Below are positions 1 to 9,072 of a stretch of 64,000 nucleotides of DNA, piece by piece. A program made the translations under genes and the position numbers. Position 1 is the first letter of the stretch; each line of letters begins with the position of its first letter. Source of the DNA: Pseudarthrobacter psychrotolerans. Its GTDB lineage: Bacteria; Actinomycetota; Actinomycetes; Actinomycetales; Micrococcaceae. The DNA lies in contig NZ_CP047898.1 of NCBI RefSeq assembly GCF_009911795.1, positions 1,922,001 to 1,986,000 on the forward strand, given 5' to 3'. The notes under the pieces were generated by a model. It worked only from the letters and a program-made list of their open reading frames with translations, did no database searches and was not told the DNA's origin.

Positions 1-3000
1 CCCGCAATCTCACGGTTCAGGAGTTCGTAGAAGTCCACCGCGCCGTAGGACAGCCGGGTGTGATCGAGGTCTTCGGGCTGGAAACACGTCAGGACGTGGA
101 GCGAACGCCGGGCACGTGTCATGGCCAAAGCAAATTTCTCCCGCCCGCCCTCAGCGGACAGCGGACCGAAGTTGTGCAGCGCCCGGCCATGCGGAGTACG
201 GCCGAACCCGGGCGAGAAGATCACGTGGTCACGGACCAGCCCCTGCGCCCGTTCAAGGTCAACCACCCGGAACGACTCGGATCCTGCGCTGAAGAAGCTG
301 GCCAGCCCCGGGTGGTTCGGGAGCTGAAGGCGAATGGACTCACCGATCCGGGCAGCATGGCGAAGGCTGGCGGTAACAACTGCCAGCGACGTGCGTGGCC
401 GCGTCCGTGCGTGCTCAAAGACCAGCTGCACCACCCGGTTAACCTCAGCCACCACGGATTCGACGCCTTCGTGGTCGGCGCTGGGCAGCCCCGTGCCGTC
501 GGGCAGGTACTCAACCAGGAGCGCCCTGTCCAGCCCTGTGGCCGACTGTCCTTCCGGGAGCCTGCGGAGGGCGCCGTCGTAGGAGTTCTTGCTCAGCTGC
601 AGGACCAGGTCCTCGTCAACCGCGCGGTACACAAAATTCAACCGCCAGACAGGCAGGACGCCAGACAGGGCCGAGTAGGCGCTTTCGACGCGCTGGTGGG
701 CCGCTTCACCGGCGGCCAGCCGCTCGACGCCCACGGTGAAAGTCCGGGGGCTGGCGATCTTGGCATCACCGAAAGCTATGACCTGCCGGGCGCGGGCGAT
801 GGCGGGAAGGACGGCCTGCAGCGACGTGGCTTCGGCGTCCAGGATGACAACGGCGTCGAAGCGCTGTTCGGCCGGCAGGAGCCCGGTCATGAGGTAGGGG
901 CTGACCGACCATACCGGCACCAGCATGGGGACCAGCTCGGCGGCCTGGGCCGTCAGCGCGGCGAGGGTAACCCGGCCGTCCTTGAGCAGGCTCCTGAGCA
1001 GCTGAGCCTGGCGCGGGTGCTGCGCAATCGCGGCCCGCCACCGTTCAGACAGGTCCCAGCGCAGGCGCGCCGCCCCGCTGGCAATATGGGCGTTGTCCGC
1101 GAGCCGGAATTCGGCCTCAAGCTGCCGGAGTGCGTCCCCGTCAGACATGGCCAGGTAATCGTCGCCGCTGATCATCGCTTCCAGCGCGGACTGCCACCAG
1201 GCCAGCTCAAGCTCGGCGGCGACGGACTCCGCGGGAACCTCCCTGTCCGCGAGATCGGCGAGGAGTTCCCCCAGCCCGTGCTCGCGCATGTTTTCCACGA
1301 GCAGCGTGCGCTCGGGCAGGGTTTTCAGCGTTTGAGTGTCGGCCACGAGGCGCTCCAGCCGCTCCATGAGTTCCTCGTAGCGGGCCGTTGCGAGCGAGCC
1401 GCCGGCCTGTGTGTGCCGCAAGGCCTCCCCCAGATGGGTCAGCTCCCGGTCCAGCGACCGGTACATCACGTTCATTTCGGCGAGTCCCGACGGGACCGCC
1501 GGATGGCGCTGCGAGGTAGCGTATCCGGACCAGAGGGCACGCTGATCCTGCACCAGCACCAGCGAGCTGTGGAGATCGGTGATGTGGACGCCCGGACGGA
1601 CGTACTCTTTCGCGACGCGGCGCAGGCGGGAACGCTGCATGGAGGCCATATCCACGTTGCGTTCCCGGCGCCAGGCGGAGGACGCCGTAGCGGAGATGAG
1701 ATCGTTGACCGGCCTATCGAAGATGTCCGGTGTGAACTTATCGAGGCTTTCGCGGACAGCCATGAGGAGTTCGAGCTGCTCCCCCCACTCCAGGAAGGAG
1801 GTGCCAAGCCGTATCTCGGCATGCTCGGCCACGCTGTTCATCCGGTCCCGCAGGACCGGCAGGTTCTTCGCCACTGTCCGGGCAAGCTCCTGGGCTTCCT
1901 CGGTCTCCTTCCGGGTGAGCAGCCGGGCGCCGTGCCACGGGCTGGTGGTGGACGCGCGGCTGAAGCTGCCAAGCTCGGCGGCCCGGCGAAGCCTGCCGGC
2001 GAGCTCGTTGCGGTCGCGGATGCTGTCCAGCACACTGCGCTTGAGCCGCACGGTGGTGGCGGGGGCGGGGTGGATGGAGGTCAGCTCGGCCAGTGACTGC
2101 ATGGCCTGATACGGCGAGCAGCCCCAGCGCTGGCGTACGTTATGCAGGGACGCCACGTGGTCCATCAAAGCGTGCCGGTGCTCGGTGAGGGTCCGGTGGA
2201 GGTTCCCCAGCTGCGGTTCGAGTGATTTTTCGTTCCGCACGATGGCCCGCACCAGCTGTGCCTTGAGCTGCTGTGGTGTGGCTGTGCCGGAGAGCTGGAA
2301 CAGGATGGATTCAAGTCCAAGCGATTCCAGTTGCGCCGATACTTCGTTCAGGCTGGCCCGGCGGTCACCCACCACCAGCACTGACTTCCCGGCGTCCACC
2401 AGGGCACCGATGGTGTTGATGGCCGTCTGCGACTGGCCCGTTCCCGGCGGGCTGCTGACCACCAGGGAGTCTCCTGCACGGGCGGCATCAATGACGTACT
2501 GCTGGTCCGGATCGGCATCGAGGAGGAGGAGTTCGTCGTCGGGGTGGCGCGTGTCCACACTCGGGAAGCGGAAGGGGTCCGGCACGGGAACGTCAATGAC
2601 CTCACCGCCTGCGGCCGTGGCCAGGGCAGCGACCAAGGGGTTGCCCTCATTGATCCACGGATCGTCCAGGTTGCCTGAGAGGTCCGCGAAAGTGGACACC
2701 AGCAGATTGTGCTGGGCTTCGGCGCCGTGGATGGGCCGGATGAGAGTTGAGAGCCTGTCCAGGACAGGCTGGGGATCGAAGCGTGCGGTGCTGTACGCGA
2801 GGCGTGTCACGGCGTTAACGTCAAAAACAATGCCGTGGATGGTCTTCAGGTGCCGGACGAGGGCGGGATTGATATTGGCCTGCTCGGTGAGCTGCAGTTC
2901 ATAGTCGTCCTCACCCGGGCGGACCGTGAGCGAGATTGCGGTGAGCATCACCGGCGCGGAAACCCGTTGGGGTTTGCCCCCAACGGCGGAGGTCCACACG

Positions 3001-3314
3001 ACGGTGCCTGCGGAAAGGTAACCGGCATCAATGCCACGGTCATTTCCGAGTTCGAAGATTTTCGAGCGGATGTTCCGCGATGCCCGGGCCGCGACGACGT
3101 ACTGCTGGTGGTCACGGATGAGTGTGGACAACCGTGTGCGGCGGCCGGCCATCAGCTGGGCCAGACCGGACGGGTGCGCATGGGTCAGGTCAATGGAACC
3201 TTCGGGGGTCTTGGTGAAGCGCAGCATGGTGTCTGCCCCGGTGACGGGCTTAAGCCCGGACAGCCATTTCCCGAGCTCCTCGGAACCCTCCGGGTGGCCT
3301 TGACCAACTGACAC
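1..3314 (-). CDS. Large superfamily-1-like helicase/AAA ATPase, 5' part (3' end outside window)
   Basis: An open frame of at least 1104 codons runs leftward from a GTG at 3314 through base 1 without a stop, so the C-terminus is missing. AGAAGG lies a few bases before the GTG, and a TATAGT hexamer (3353-3358) could be its -10 box. A nucleotide-binding loop reading SPPGTGQSQTA sits near residue 287 and an SF1-type motif VI (AMTRARRSL) near residue 1065, followed by FxPEDLDHTRLS, typical of the large DUF4011/DUF3320-type bacterial helicases. Two motifs are unusual: the P-loop has Gln where Lys is expected, and the motif II/III region reads LDAEATS and GDAKIAS rather than DEAS/GDxxQ. Walker-type nucleotide handling is therefore uncertain. 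Likely a nucleic-acid-dependent ATPase of unknown role; sure of the gene and family type, not of activity. Confidence 0.8.
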   Translation of the reverse strand, partial: MSVGQGHPEGSEELGKWLSGLKPVTGADTMLRFTKTPEGSIDLTHAHPSGLAQLMAGRRTRLSTLIRDHQQYVVAARASRNIRSKIFELGNDRGIDAGYLSAGTVVWTSAVGGKPQRVSAPVMLTAISLTVRPGEDDYELQLTEQANINPALVRHLKTIHGIVFDVNAVTRLAYSTARFDPQPVLDRLSTLIRPIHGAEAQHNLLVSTFADLSGNLDDPWINEGNPLVAALATAAGGEVIDVPVPDPFRFPSVDTRHPDDELLLLDADPDQQYVIDAARAGDSLVVSSPPGTGQSQTAINTIGALVDAGKSVLVVGDRRASLNEVSAQLESLGLESILFQLSGTATPQQLKAQLVRAIVRNEKSLEPQLGNLHRTLTEHRHALMDHVASLHNVRQRWGCSPYQAMQSLAELTSIHPAPATTVRLKRSVLDSIRDRNELAGRLRRAAELGSFSRASTTSPWHGARLLTRKETEEAQELARTVAKNLPVLRDRMNSVAEHAEIRLGTSFLEWGEQLELLMAVRESLDKFTPDIFDRPVNDLISATASSAWRRERNVDMASMQRSRLRRVAKEYVRPGVHITDLHSSLVLVQDQRALWSGYATSQRHPAVPSGLAEMNVMYRSLDRELTHLGEALRHTQAGGSLATARYEELMERLERLVADTQTLKTLPERTLLVENMREHGLGELLADLADREVPAESVAAELELAWWQSALEAMISGDDYLAMSDGDALRQLEAEFRLADNAHIASGAARLRWDLSERWRAAIAQHPRQAQLLRSLLKDGRVTLAALTAQAAELVPMLVPVWSVSPYLMTGLLPAEQRFDAVVILDAEATSLQAVLPAIARARQVIAFGDAKIASPRTFTVGVERLAAGEAAHQRVESAYSALSGVLPVWRLNFVYRAVDEDLVLQLSKNSYDGALRRLPEGQSATGLDRALLVEYLPDGTGLPSADHEGVESVVAEVNRVVQLVFEHARTRPRTSLAVVTASLRHAARIGESIRLQLPNHPGLASFFSAGSESFRVVDLERAQGLVRDHVIFSPGFGRTPHGRALHNFGPLSAEGGREKFALAMTRARRSLHVLTCFQPEDLDHTRLSYGAVDFYELLNREIA

Positions 3315-3453
3315 TACTGCCTTCTTTTCTGCGTTTGCACGTGACGCCCTGGACTATACCGGCATACTTTCGAGCGTAGCCGCAAAGAAGCCGGGATGAG
3401 AGACCGCAACACTGGATCACGCCAAATTGCGGTGGATTTCAACGGATGACAGT

Positions 3454-3487
3454 AATGGCCGGCCTCCGCTGACGGAGACCGGCCATT
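3454..3487 (-). terminator. Terminator hairpin after guaA
   Basis: AATGGCCGG pairs with CCGGCCATT, and inside it CTCCG pairs with CGGAG around a CTGA loop, with one mismatch between the two stems. It starts 7 bases beyond the guaA stop codon. The following U-run is poor, so it may act as a weak intrinsic terminator; it also separates guaA from the helicase gene downstream in the other direction of reading. Confidence 0.65.
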
Positions 3488-3494
3488 CACGCTG

Positions 3495-5084
3495 CTATTC
3501 CCACTCGATGGTTCCCGGCGGCTTGCTGGTCACGTCCAGAACCACGCGGTTGACGCCTTCCACCTCGTTGGTGATCCGGTTCGAAATCCGGGCCAGGAGA
3601 TCGTACGGCAGGCGGGACCAGTCCGCTGTCATGGCGTCCTCGGACGAAACGGGACGGAGCACGATCGGGTGGCCATAGGTGCGGCCGTCACCCATAACGC
3701 CCACACTCCGTACGTCGGCCAGCAGGACCACAGGCATCTGCCACACCTCGTAGTCCAGCCCGGCTTCGGTCAGCTCGGCACGCGCAATGGCGTCCGCCTT
3801 GCGGAGCAGGTCCAGTCGCTCCCGGGTGATGTCGCCGACGATGCGGATGCCCAGTCCGGGCCCGGGGAACGGTTGGCGTCCGACGATTTCCTGCGGCAGG
3901 CCGAGCTGGGCGCCCACGGCGCGGACCTCGTCCTTGAACAGTGCCCGCAGGGGTTCCACGAGTTCGAACTGCAGGTCCTCGGGGAGGCCACCGACGTTGT
4001 GGTGGCTCTTGATGTTCGCAGCACCTTCGCCGCCGCCGGATTCGACGACGTCCGGGTACAGCGTGCCCTGGACCAGGAACTTGATCTTCTCGCCGTCGGC
4101 CGCGGCCTCGGCGATGATGGCCAGCTCAGCCTCTTCGAACGCGCGGATGAACTCACGGCCGATGATCTTGCGCTTGGTTTCCGGATCGCTGACGCCGGCC
4201 AGGGCCGACAGGAAGCGCTCCTGCTCGTTGGCCACATACAGCTTGACGCCGGTGGCAGCAACGAAGTCGCGTTCCACCTGCTCAGCTTCGCCTTCACGCA
4301 GCAGGCCATGGTCAACGAACACACACGTCAGCTGGTCGCCGACGGCCCGCTGGACCAGCGCTGCTGCGACGGCAGAGTCAACGCCGCCGGAGAGCCCGCA
4401 GATAACCCGGGCGTCGCCGATCTGCTTCCGGATCCGGTCCACCTGCTCCTCGAGGATGTTCCCCGTGGTCCAGTTGGGCTCCAGCTTTGCGCCCTTGAAC
4501 AGGAAGTTTTCCAGCACCTGCTGGCCATAAGCCGAATGCTTGACCTCGGGGTGCCACTGCACGCCGTAGAGGGCCTTCTCTTCGTTGGCGAAGGCAGCCA
4601 CTTCAGCGCCGGCGGTCGTCGCCAGCACTTCGAAGCCTTCGGGGGCCTCGTGCACGGAGTCGCCGTGGCTCATCCAGGTGTTCTGGTGCTGTGGCATCCC
4701 TTCGAGGACGGAGCGGCCCTCACCGAGGATGGTGGTTTCGGTGGAGCCATACTCGCGCAGGCCGGTCTTGTCGACCTTCCCGCCCAAGGCGTTGGCCATG
4801 GCCTGGAAGCCGTAGCAGATGCCGAAGACCGGGATTCCGGCCTCAAAGAGGTCGGCGCCGACGGAGGGTGCCCCGTCCGCGTAAACGCTGGAGGGGCCAC
4901 CGGAAAGGATGATGGCGGCGGGGTCCTTGGCCAGGAGCTGCTCGGTGGTGAAGGTATGCGGAACTACTTCCGAATACACATTCGCTTCCCGGACGCGGCG
5001 GGCAATCAGCTGCGCGTACTGGGCACCGTAGTCAACAACCAGCACCGGCTTCTGGGAAGTCTGGGATGCAGTGGGAGTAGTCAC
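3495..5084 (-). CDS. guaA: GMP synthase (glutamine-hydrolysing)
   Basis: Converts XMP to GMP using glutamine and ATP, the last step of guanine nucleotide synthesis. The 529-residue length is normal. The N-terminal class I amidotransferase carries GICYG (nucleophile Cys90) and QWHPE; the ATP-pyrophosphatase domain carries the P-loop GLSGGVDSA; the C-terminal dimerisation domain ends in KPPGTIEWE, the standard end of GuaA. The GTG start at 5084 has no Shine-Dalgarno but a TAGGCT box 6 bases upstream, suggesting a leaderless message. guaB and guaB3 lie 4-8 kb upstream on the same strand, so the window holds the whole IMP-to-GMP branch. Confidence 0.97.
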   Translation of the reverse strand: MTTPTASQTSQKPVLVVDYGAQYAQLIARRVREANVYSEVVPHTFTTEQLLAKDPAAIILSGGPSSVYADGAPSVGADLFEAGIPVFGICYGFQAMANALGGKVDKTGLREYGSTETTILGEGRSVLEGMPQHQNTWMSHGDSVHEAPEGFEVLATTAGAEVAAFANEEKALYGVQWHPEVKHSAYGQQVLENFLFKGAKLEPNWTTGNILEEQVDRIRKQIGDARVICGLSGGVDSAVAAALVQRAVGDQLTCVFVDHGLLREGEAEQVERDFVAATGVKLYVANEQERFLSALAGVSDPETKRKIIGREFIRAFEEAELAIIAEAAADGEKIKFLVQGTLYPDVVESGGGEGAANIKSHHNVGGLPEDLQFELVEPLRALFKDEVRAVGAQLGLPQEIVGRQPFPGPGLGIRIVGDITRERLDLLRKADAIARAELTEAGLDYEVWQMPVVLLADVRSVGVMGDGRTYGHPIVLRPVSSEDAMTADWSRLPYDLLARISNRITNEVEGVNRVVLDVTSKPPGTIEWE

Positions 5085-5090
5085 CGTACT

Positions 5091-5096
5091 AGCCTA
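5091..5096 (-). promoter_or_regulatory. -10 box of guaA, leaderless configuration
   Basis: TAGGCT followed by AGTACG and then the GTG start. A transcript starting 6-7 bases after a -10 box would begin at the start codon. No SD-like purine run is present. No convincing -35 box was seen. Confidence 0.5.
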
Positions 5097-5186
5097 CTTT
5101 GCGGCATCGCCCTGCCGCACCTTGGCGTGCCCCGCTGTGACGGAGCAGACTTTCCCCGCCTCGGTGCCGCTCCCGCCTACGCTTCC

Positions 5187-5687
5187 TCAGTACCGCTGTG
5201 CGGCGTGCGGATTCGCGGCCAGTTCGGCTTCCACCTCGGCGTGGAATTTCTTCTCCACGATGAAGGACAGGAAAGGCACCACGCCGCCCAGTGCGAGGAG
5301 GATCAGCTTCATGAAAGGCCACCGCATCAGCGTCCACAGGCGGAAGTTGGAGATCAGGTACACCACGTACATCCAGCCGTGGACGATCAGCACGGCGATG
5401 GAGATGTTCGCGCCGCCCACCACGCCCTGGGGCTCGGCGTCGGCGAAACCCAGGCCGAAAGGCTGGCCCGTGACGGCGTTGGTGCCGCCGGCAAACAGGT
5501 ACTGGCCAAAGGCGTAACGTGCGATGAGTTCGGCGCAGAGCAGCAGCAGCATGGCGCCGGTGAGGTATGCCAGCACCTTGTAGAACTTCAGGGCGGAACG
5601 GATCTGCCGCTCGGTACCGCCGAAGCGGCGCTTCTTGCCCTTGCCCTGTGCAGGATCCTGCTGGACGGCCGGTTTCGGTTCGATCAT
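5187..5687 (-). CDS. DUF3817 family membrane protein
   Basis: A 166-residue integral membrane protein with a basic, soluble N-terminus of about 30 residues, then hydrophobic segments around residues 38-60 (YKVLAYLTGAMLLLLCAEL), 92-115, and 122-145, matching the DUF3817 layout (three to four helices with a conserved FxxxxxxGxLLLxL-type first helix). Function unknown. Its start overlaps the end of the SURF1 gene by four bases (ATGA), so the two are translationally coupled. In Actinobacteria this family is often next to guaA or cytochrome-oxidase assembly genes, as here. Confidence 0.8.
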   Translation of the reverse strand: MIEPKPAVQQDPAQGKGKKRRFGGTERQIRSALKFYKVLAYLTGAMLLLLCAELIARYAFGQYLFAGGTNAVTGQPFGLGFADAEPQGVVGGANISIAVLIVHGWMYVVYLISNFRLWTLMRWPFMKLILLALGGVVPFLSFIVEKKFHAEVEAELAANPHAAQRY

Positions 5688-6544
5688 GGGTTTACCTTTT
5701 GTTGGAGCTTTTCAGAAGTTGCTTGGGTGGGCGGAGTGGGCGACGGGTCATGGTGGTAGTCGTCGTCCAGTTCCTCTTCGAGGTCCCGCCGGTAATCGTC
5801 CTTCACCAGGCGCCACCAGACAAACAGGGCGAAGCCGGCGAACACCACCCATTCGAGCGAGTAGAAGAGATTGAGCCAGTTGACCTGCTGCGCGGGCGGC
5901 TGGGGACCGATTTCCAGGGGTTTCATGTCTCCGCCAACGGCCGCCGCGGACATGTCGGACCCGGCCGCCAGTTCGGAGGTTGCGGCAACGAAACCCGGGT
6001 ACATGGTGATGTCCCAGTCGTTGATGAGTTCGGCAACCGATACGGCGGAGGCGCGTCCGGGTTCCGGTGCGGTGGCCGGCAGCGGCGCTTCGGACGGCAG
6101 CAGCCGTCCGGTCAGGTTCACAATGCCCGACGGCGGTGCGCCGGCGTCGTCGGGATCTGCCACCCAGCCGCGGGCTACCGGAATCCAGGTCCGGGGGGAA
6201 GCAGCGACGCCGGTGACCGCGGGCGCTCCGGTCACGGCGAAGGCGGAAACCACCCAGTATCCGGTGTCACCGTTCTTCAGGCGCCCGGGCACCAGGACCT
6301 GGTTGGCGGGGTCGTACGTTCCTTCGGCGGAGACCATCTGGTCTGACACAGACCCGGGGAAGAAAGTTCCGGGCTTAAGTGTCTCCGTCAGCACCCTGAC
6401 ATCCTCGGTGGCGGGATTCACCGCAACTTCGGGCTGCGTGGAGCGCCCGAACTGCCACTGGCTGAGCAGGACAAACACCCCGGAGACGGCGATCGCGAAG
6501 ATCAGGCCTGCGATCCATCGGGGCTTAAGGGCTGTTTTCCACAC
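5684..6544 (-). CDS. SURF1 family cytochrome-oxidase biogenesis protein
   Basis: 286 residues with the SURF1 topology: one N-terminal membrane helix (about residues 12-30, ending in QWQFGRS), a long extracytoplasmic domain, and a C-terminal helix (about 225-248, YSLEWVVFAGFALFVWW). SURF1 proteins assist assembly of the heme a-containing subunit I of cytochrome c oxidase. The tail after the second helix is acidic and Pro/Gln rich. The GTG start has no SD; TACGGT lies 6 bases upstream. Coupled to the DUF3817 gene. Confident on family; the exact assembly role is inherited from the family. Confidence 0.88.
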   Translation of the reverse strand: MWKTALKPRWIAGLIFAIAVSGVFVLLSQWQFGRSTQPEVAVNPATEDVRVLTETLKPGTFFPGSVSDQMVSAEGTYDPANQVLVPGRLKNGDTGYWVVSAFAVTGAPAVTGVAASPRTWIPVARGWVADPDDAGAPPSGIVNLTGRLLPSEAPLPATAPEPGRASAVSVAELINDWDITMYPGFVAATSELAAGSDMSAAAVGGDMKPLEIGPQPPAQQVNWLNLFYSLEWVVFAGFALFVWWRLVKDDYRRDLEEELDDDYHHDPSPTPPTQATSEKLQQKVNP

Positions 6545-6663
6545 GTCTTAACCGTACTTCGTTCCTCTGTAGAACAACTAAACGACCAAGGTCTTGCCCT
6601 GGATTGGAGCAGCCGGGTCCCTACGTGGCGACGGAGTCGACACGAAAGGGCCTGCCCCAATCT

Positions 6664-7152
6664 CTAGTGGTCGAAGAACACCAGGCTGGAGTTGATGAGC
6701 TCGGCGATGACTTCGGGATCGTAGGCCCGCCGTAGCGACTCCCGGAAGGACTCCTTGGACAGGGAGCGGGCCAGCGTGGCCAGCACTTCGAGGTGATCTG
6801 AAAACGAACTTGCAGGGGTGGCGATCAGCAGGATGACGGTGGCCGGACCGTCGGCGGCACCGAAGTCCAGGGAGTGGCCGTATTTGGTGATTCCCACGGC
6901 GATGGACGTCCGCGAAACGAATTCGCTGCGGGCGTGCGGGAGGCCGATCCCGCCCGGCAGCCCGGTGGCGAGCTGGTGTTCGCGGGCATTGACGTGCGCC
7001 AGGAACCGCGGCAGGTCCGTGACCCGCCCGGCGGCGAAGAGACGTTCCGCGAGTTGCGCCGCGGCGTCCGACTTGTCCGTTGCCTCCAACTCCAGAATCA
7101 CCAAATCGGAGGTTGTGAGATCGGCATCGTACCGGTCAAGTGGTTCCGCCAA
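6664..7152 (-). CDS. PTS EIIA component, fructose/mannitol type
   Basis: A 162-residue stand-alone EIIA-2 domain. The phosphorylated histidine is His73 in the motif GIGLPHAR, preceded by the usual VNAREHQLATGLPGG stretch. It would take phosphate from HPr and pass it to an EIIB. No EIIB or EIIC gene lies nearby, so it may serve a transporter elsewhere or act as a regulator (PtsN-like). The start appears to be TTG at 7152 with GAAGGG about 7 bases upstream. It lies just downstream of glpD on the same strand, which may link it to glycerol use, but that is only context. Confidence 0.88.
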   Translation of the reverse strand: MAEPLDRYDADLTTSDLVILELEATDKSDAAAQLAERLFAAGRVTDLPRFLAHVNAREHQLATGLPGGIGLPHARSEFVSRTSIAVGITKYGHSLDFGAADGPATVILLIATPASSFSDHLEVLATLARSLSKESFRESLRRAYDPEVIAELINSSLVFFDH

Positions 7153-7197
7153 GGAGTGTCCCTTCAGTCAGGAGAATTGCTGGTGTGCGGTGCCGCC

Positions 7198-8937
7198 TCA
7201 GCGTAAAGGGACAATGTCCTCCACGCCCAGCCGTGCGGCGTCCGCGGATTCGTCGTCCGGCTGTTGCTGGCTCAGCCGTTCAGCTTCAACGCGTGCAATA
7301 TAGTGCTTTATTTCGCTTTCGCGCTGTACATCGCTCCAGCCGAGGACTTCGCCCATCAGTTTAGCGACAACCGGCACCGCGGACACGCCACGGTCCCAGG
7401 CCTCGATGGAGATGCGCGTCCGGCGGGTCAGGACGTCGTGGACATGCCGGGCGCCCTCGTGGGTGGCGGCGTACACGGCTTCGGCCTGCAGGTAGTCGTC
7501 GGCGCCGGGCAACGGCTCCGCCAATTCAGGATTCCGGGCGATGATATCCAGCACCTCCGGAGTCATGGACCCGTAGCGGTTGAGCAGATGCTCCACGCGG
7601 GCCACGTGCACCCCGGATTCTTCAGCGGTCCGGCTCCTGCGGTTCCAGGCCGCCTTGAAGCCGCTGGCACCCAGCAGCGGAATGGTTTCGGTGCAGCTCG
7701 CCGGGACCCGCTCATCCATGGTGCGGGTGGCCTCGTCCACGGCGTCCTTGGCCATGACCCGGTAGGTGGTCCATTTGCCGCCGGCCACCACCACCAGGCC
7801 CGGTACCGGATGGGCCACGATGTGTTCACGGGACAGTTTCGCCGTGGAATCGTTCTCCCCTGCCAGGAGCGGGCGCAGCCCGGCGTACACGCCTTCAACG
7901 TCCTCCCTGGTCAGCGGGCGTTTCAGGACCCGGTTGACGTGCTCGAGGATGTAGTCGATGTCCTTGCTGGAGGCCGCCGGGTGGGCCTTGTCGAGGTTCC
8001 AGTCGGTGTCGGTGGTCCCGATGATCCAGTGCCTGCCCCACGGAATGACGAACAGCACGGATTTTTCGGTGCGCAGGATCAGCCCCACCGTGGACTGGAA
8101 CCGGTCGCGGGGCACCACAAGGTGGATGCCCTTGGACGCCCGGACCTTCAGCTGCCCGCGGTCGGTGACCATGGCCTGGGTTTCATCGGTCCACACCCCG
8201 GTGGCGTTGATGACCTGTTTGGCCTTGATGTTGAATTGCGAACCGTCTTCGTGGTTGACCACCTTGGCCCCCACCACGCGTTCACCTTCACGCAGGAAGT
8301 CCACCACGGCCATCTGGTTCACCGCATGGGCGCCGTAGTGCGCTGCCGTCCGTACGAGGTTTGCCACGTATTTGGCGTCATCCACCTGGCCGTCGTAATA
8401 GCGGATGGAGCCCACAAAGGCGTCTTTTTTCAGGCTGGGGGCCGCCCTGAGGGTGCCCCGCCTGGTGAGGTGTTTGTGGAACGGCACGCCGCGGCTGTGC
8501 CCGCCGGTGATGGACATGGCGTCGTAGAGGGCGATCCCGGCGCCCACATAAGGCCGCTCCAGGAATGGTTTGGTCAGCGGATACAGGAACGGCACCGGCC
8601 GGGCCAGGTGCGGGGCGAGGACGGAAAGTATCAAGCCACGCTCGTGCAGTGCTTCCTTGACCAGCCCGAAATCCAGCATCTCCAGGTAGCGCAGGCCGCC
8701 GTGGATCAGCTTGGAGGACCGGGACGAAGTGCCGGCCGCCCAGTCGCTGGCCTCCACGATCCCCACGCTGAGGCCTCGGGTCACGGCATCCAGCGCCGCA
8801 CCGGTGCCCACGATGCCGCCGCCGACGATCAGGATGTCCAGTTCGTTGCCAGGTTCCGAGGTGGCCCTCAGCCTGGCGATCGATGCTTCCCTGGCCGCGG
8901 GACCAAGGACCCCGCCTTCGTTTGGAACAGTGTTCAC
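7198..8937 (-). CDS. glpD: Glycerol-3-phosphate dehydrogenase (FAD, aerobic)
   Basis: Oxidises sn-glycerol 3-phosphate to dihydroxyacetone phosphate and passes electrons to the quinone pool at the membrane. 579 residues. The FAD-binding GGGIVGTGAALDA motif lies near residue 40, followed by GTSSRSSKLIHGGLRYLE, a signature of GlpD; the C-terminal DAO_C domain is present. I place the start at the GTG at 8937 because GGGAGG lies 6 bases before it; the frame is open 14 codons further up (to 8979) but that extension has a weaker SD. No glpF or glpK is nearby. The PTS EIIA gene follows after 45 bases. Confidence 0.95.
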   Translation of the reverse strand: MNTVPNEGGVLGPAAREASIARLRATSEPGNELDILIVGGGIVGTGAALDAVTRGLSVGIVEASDWAAGTSSRSSKLIHGGLRYLEMLDFGLVKEALHERGLILSVLAPHLARPVPFLYPLTKPFLERPYVGAGIALYDAMSITGGHSRGVPFHKHLTRRGTLRAAPSLKKDAFVGSIRYYDGQVDDAKYVANLVRTAAHYGAHAVNQMAVVDFLREGERVVGAKVVNHEDGSQFNIKAKQVINATGVWTDETQAMVTDRGQLKVRASKGIHLVVPRDRFQSTVGLILRTEKSVLFVIPWGRHWIIGTTDTDWNLDKAHPAASSKDIDYILEHVNRVLKRPLTREDVEGVYAGLRPLLAGENDSTAKLSREHIVAHPVPGLVVVAGGKWTTYRVMAKDAVDEATRTMDERVPASCTETIPLLGASGFKAAWNRRSRTAEESGVHVARVEHLLNRYGSMTPEVLDIIARNPELAEPLPGADDYLQAEAVYAATHEGARHVHDVLTRRTRISIEAWDRGVSAVPVVAKLMGEVLGWSDVQRESEIKHYIARVEAERLSQQQPDDESADAARLGVEDIVPLR

Positions 8938-9072
8938 TGAACGCCTCCCTTGCCGCTGCTGCCGGTAGTAGATCCACACTACTTCTTTGCCGCACGGTTG
9001 GGCAGGGCAGGTTCAGTGAGGGAGGCGCCCCGGATGACGTCAGCGGCGGCGGCCGCTTGTCTCCATAAGGTG

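Noticed and set aside
60..2096. Long plus-strand open frame of 678 codons
   Set aside because: It is the mirror of the minus-strand helicase; its sequence is Gly/Arg/Pro-rich with no recognisable domain, and the minus frame has clear motifs over the same bases.
3669..5759. Long plus-strand open frame of 696 codons over guaA
   Set aside because: Antisense shadow of guaA and the DUF3817 gene, caused by high GC at third positions.
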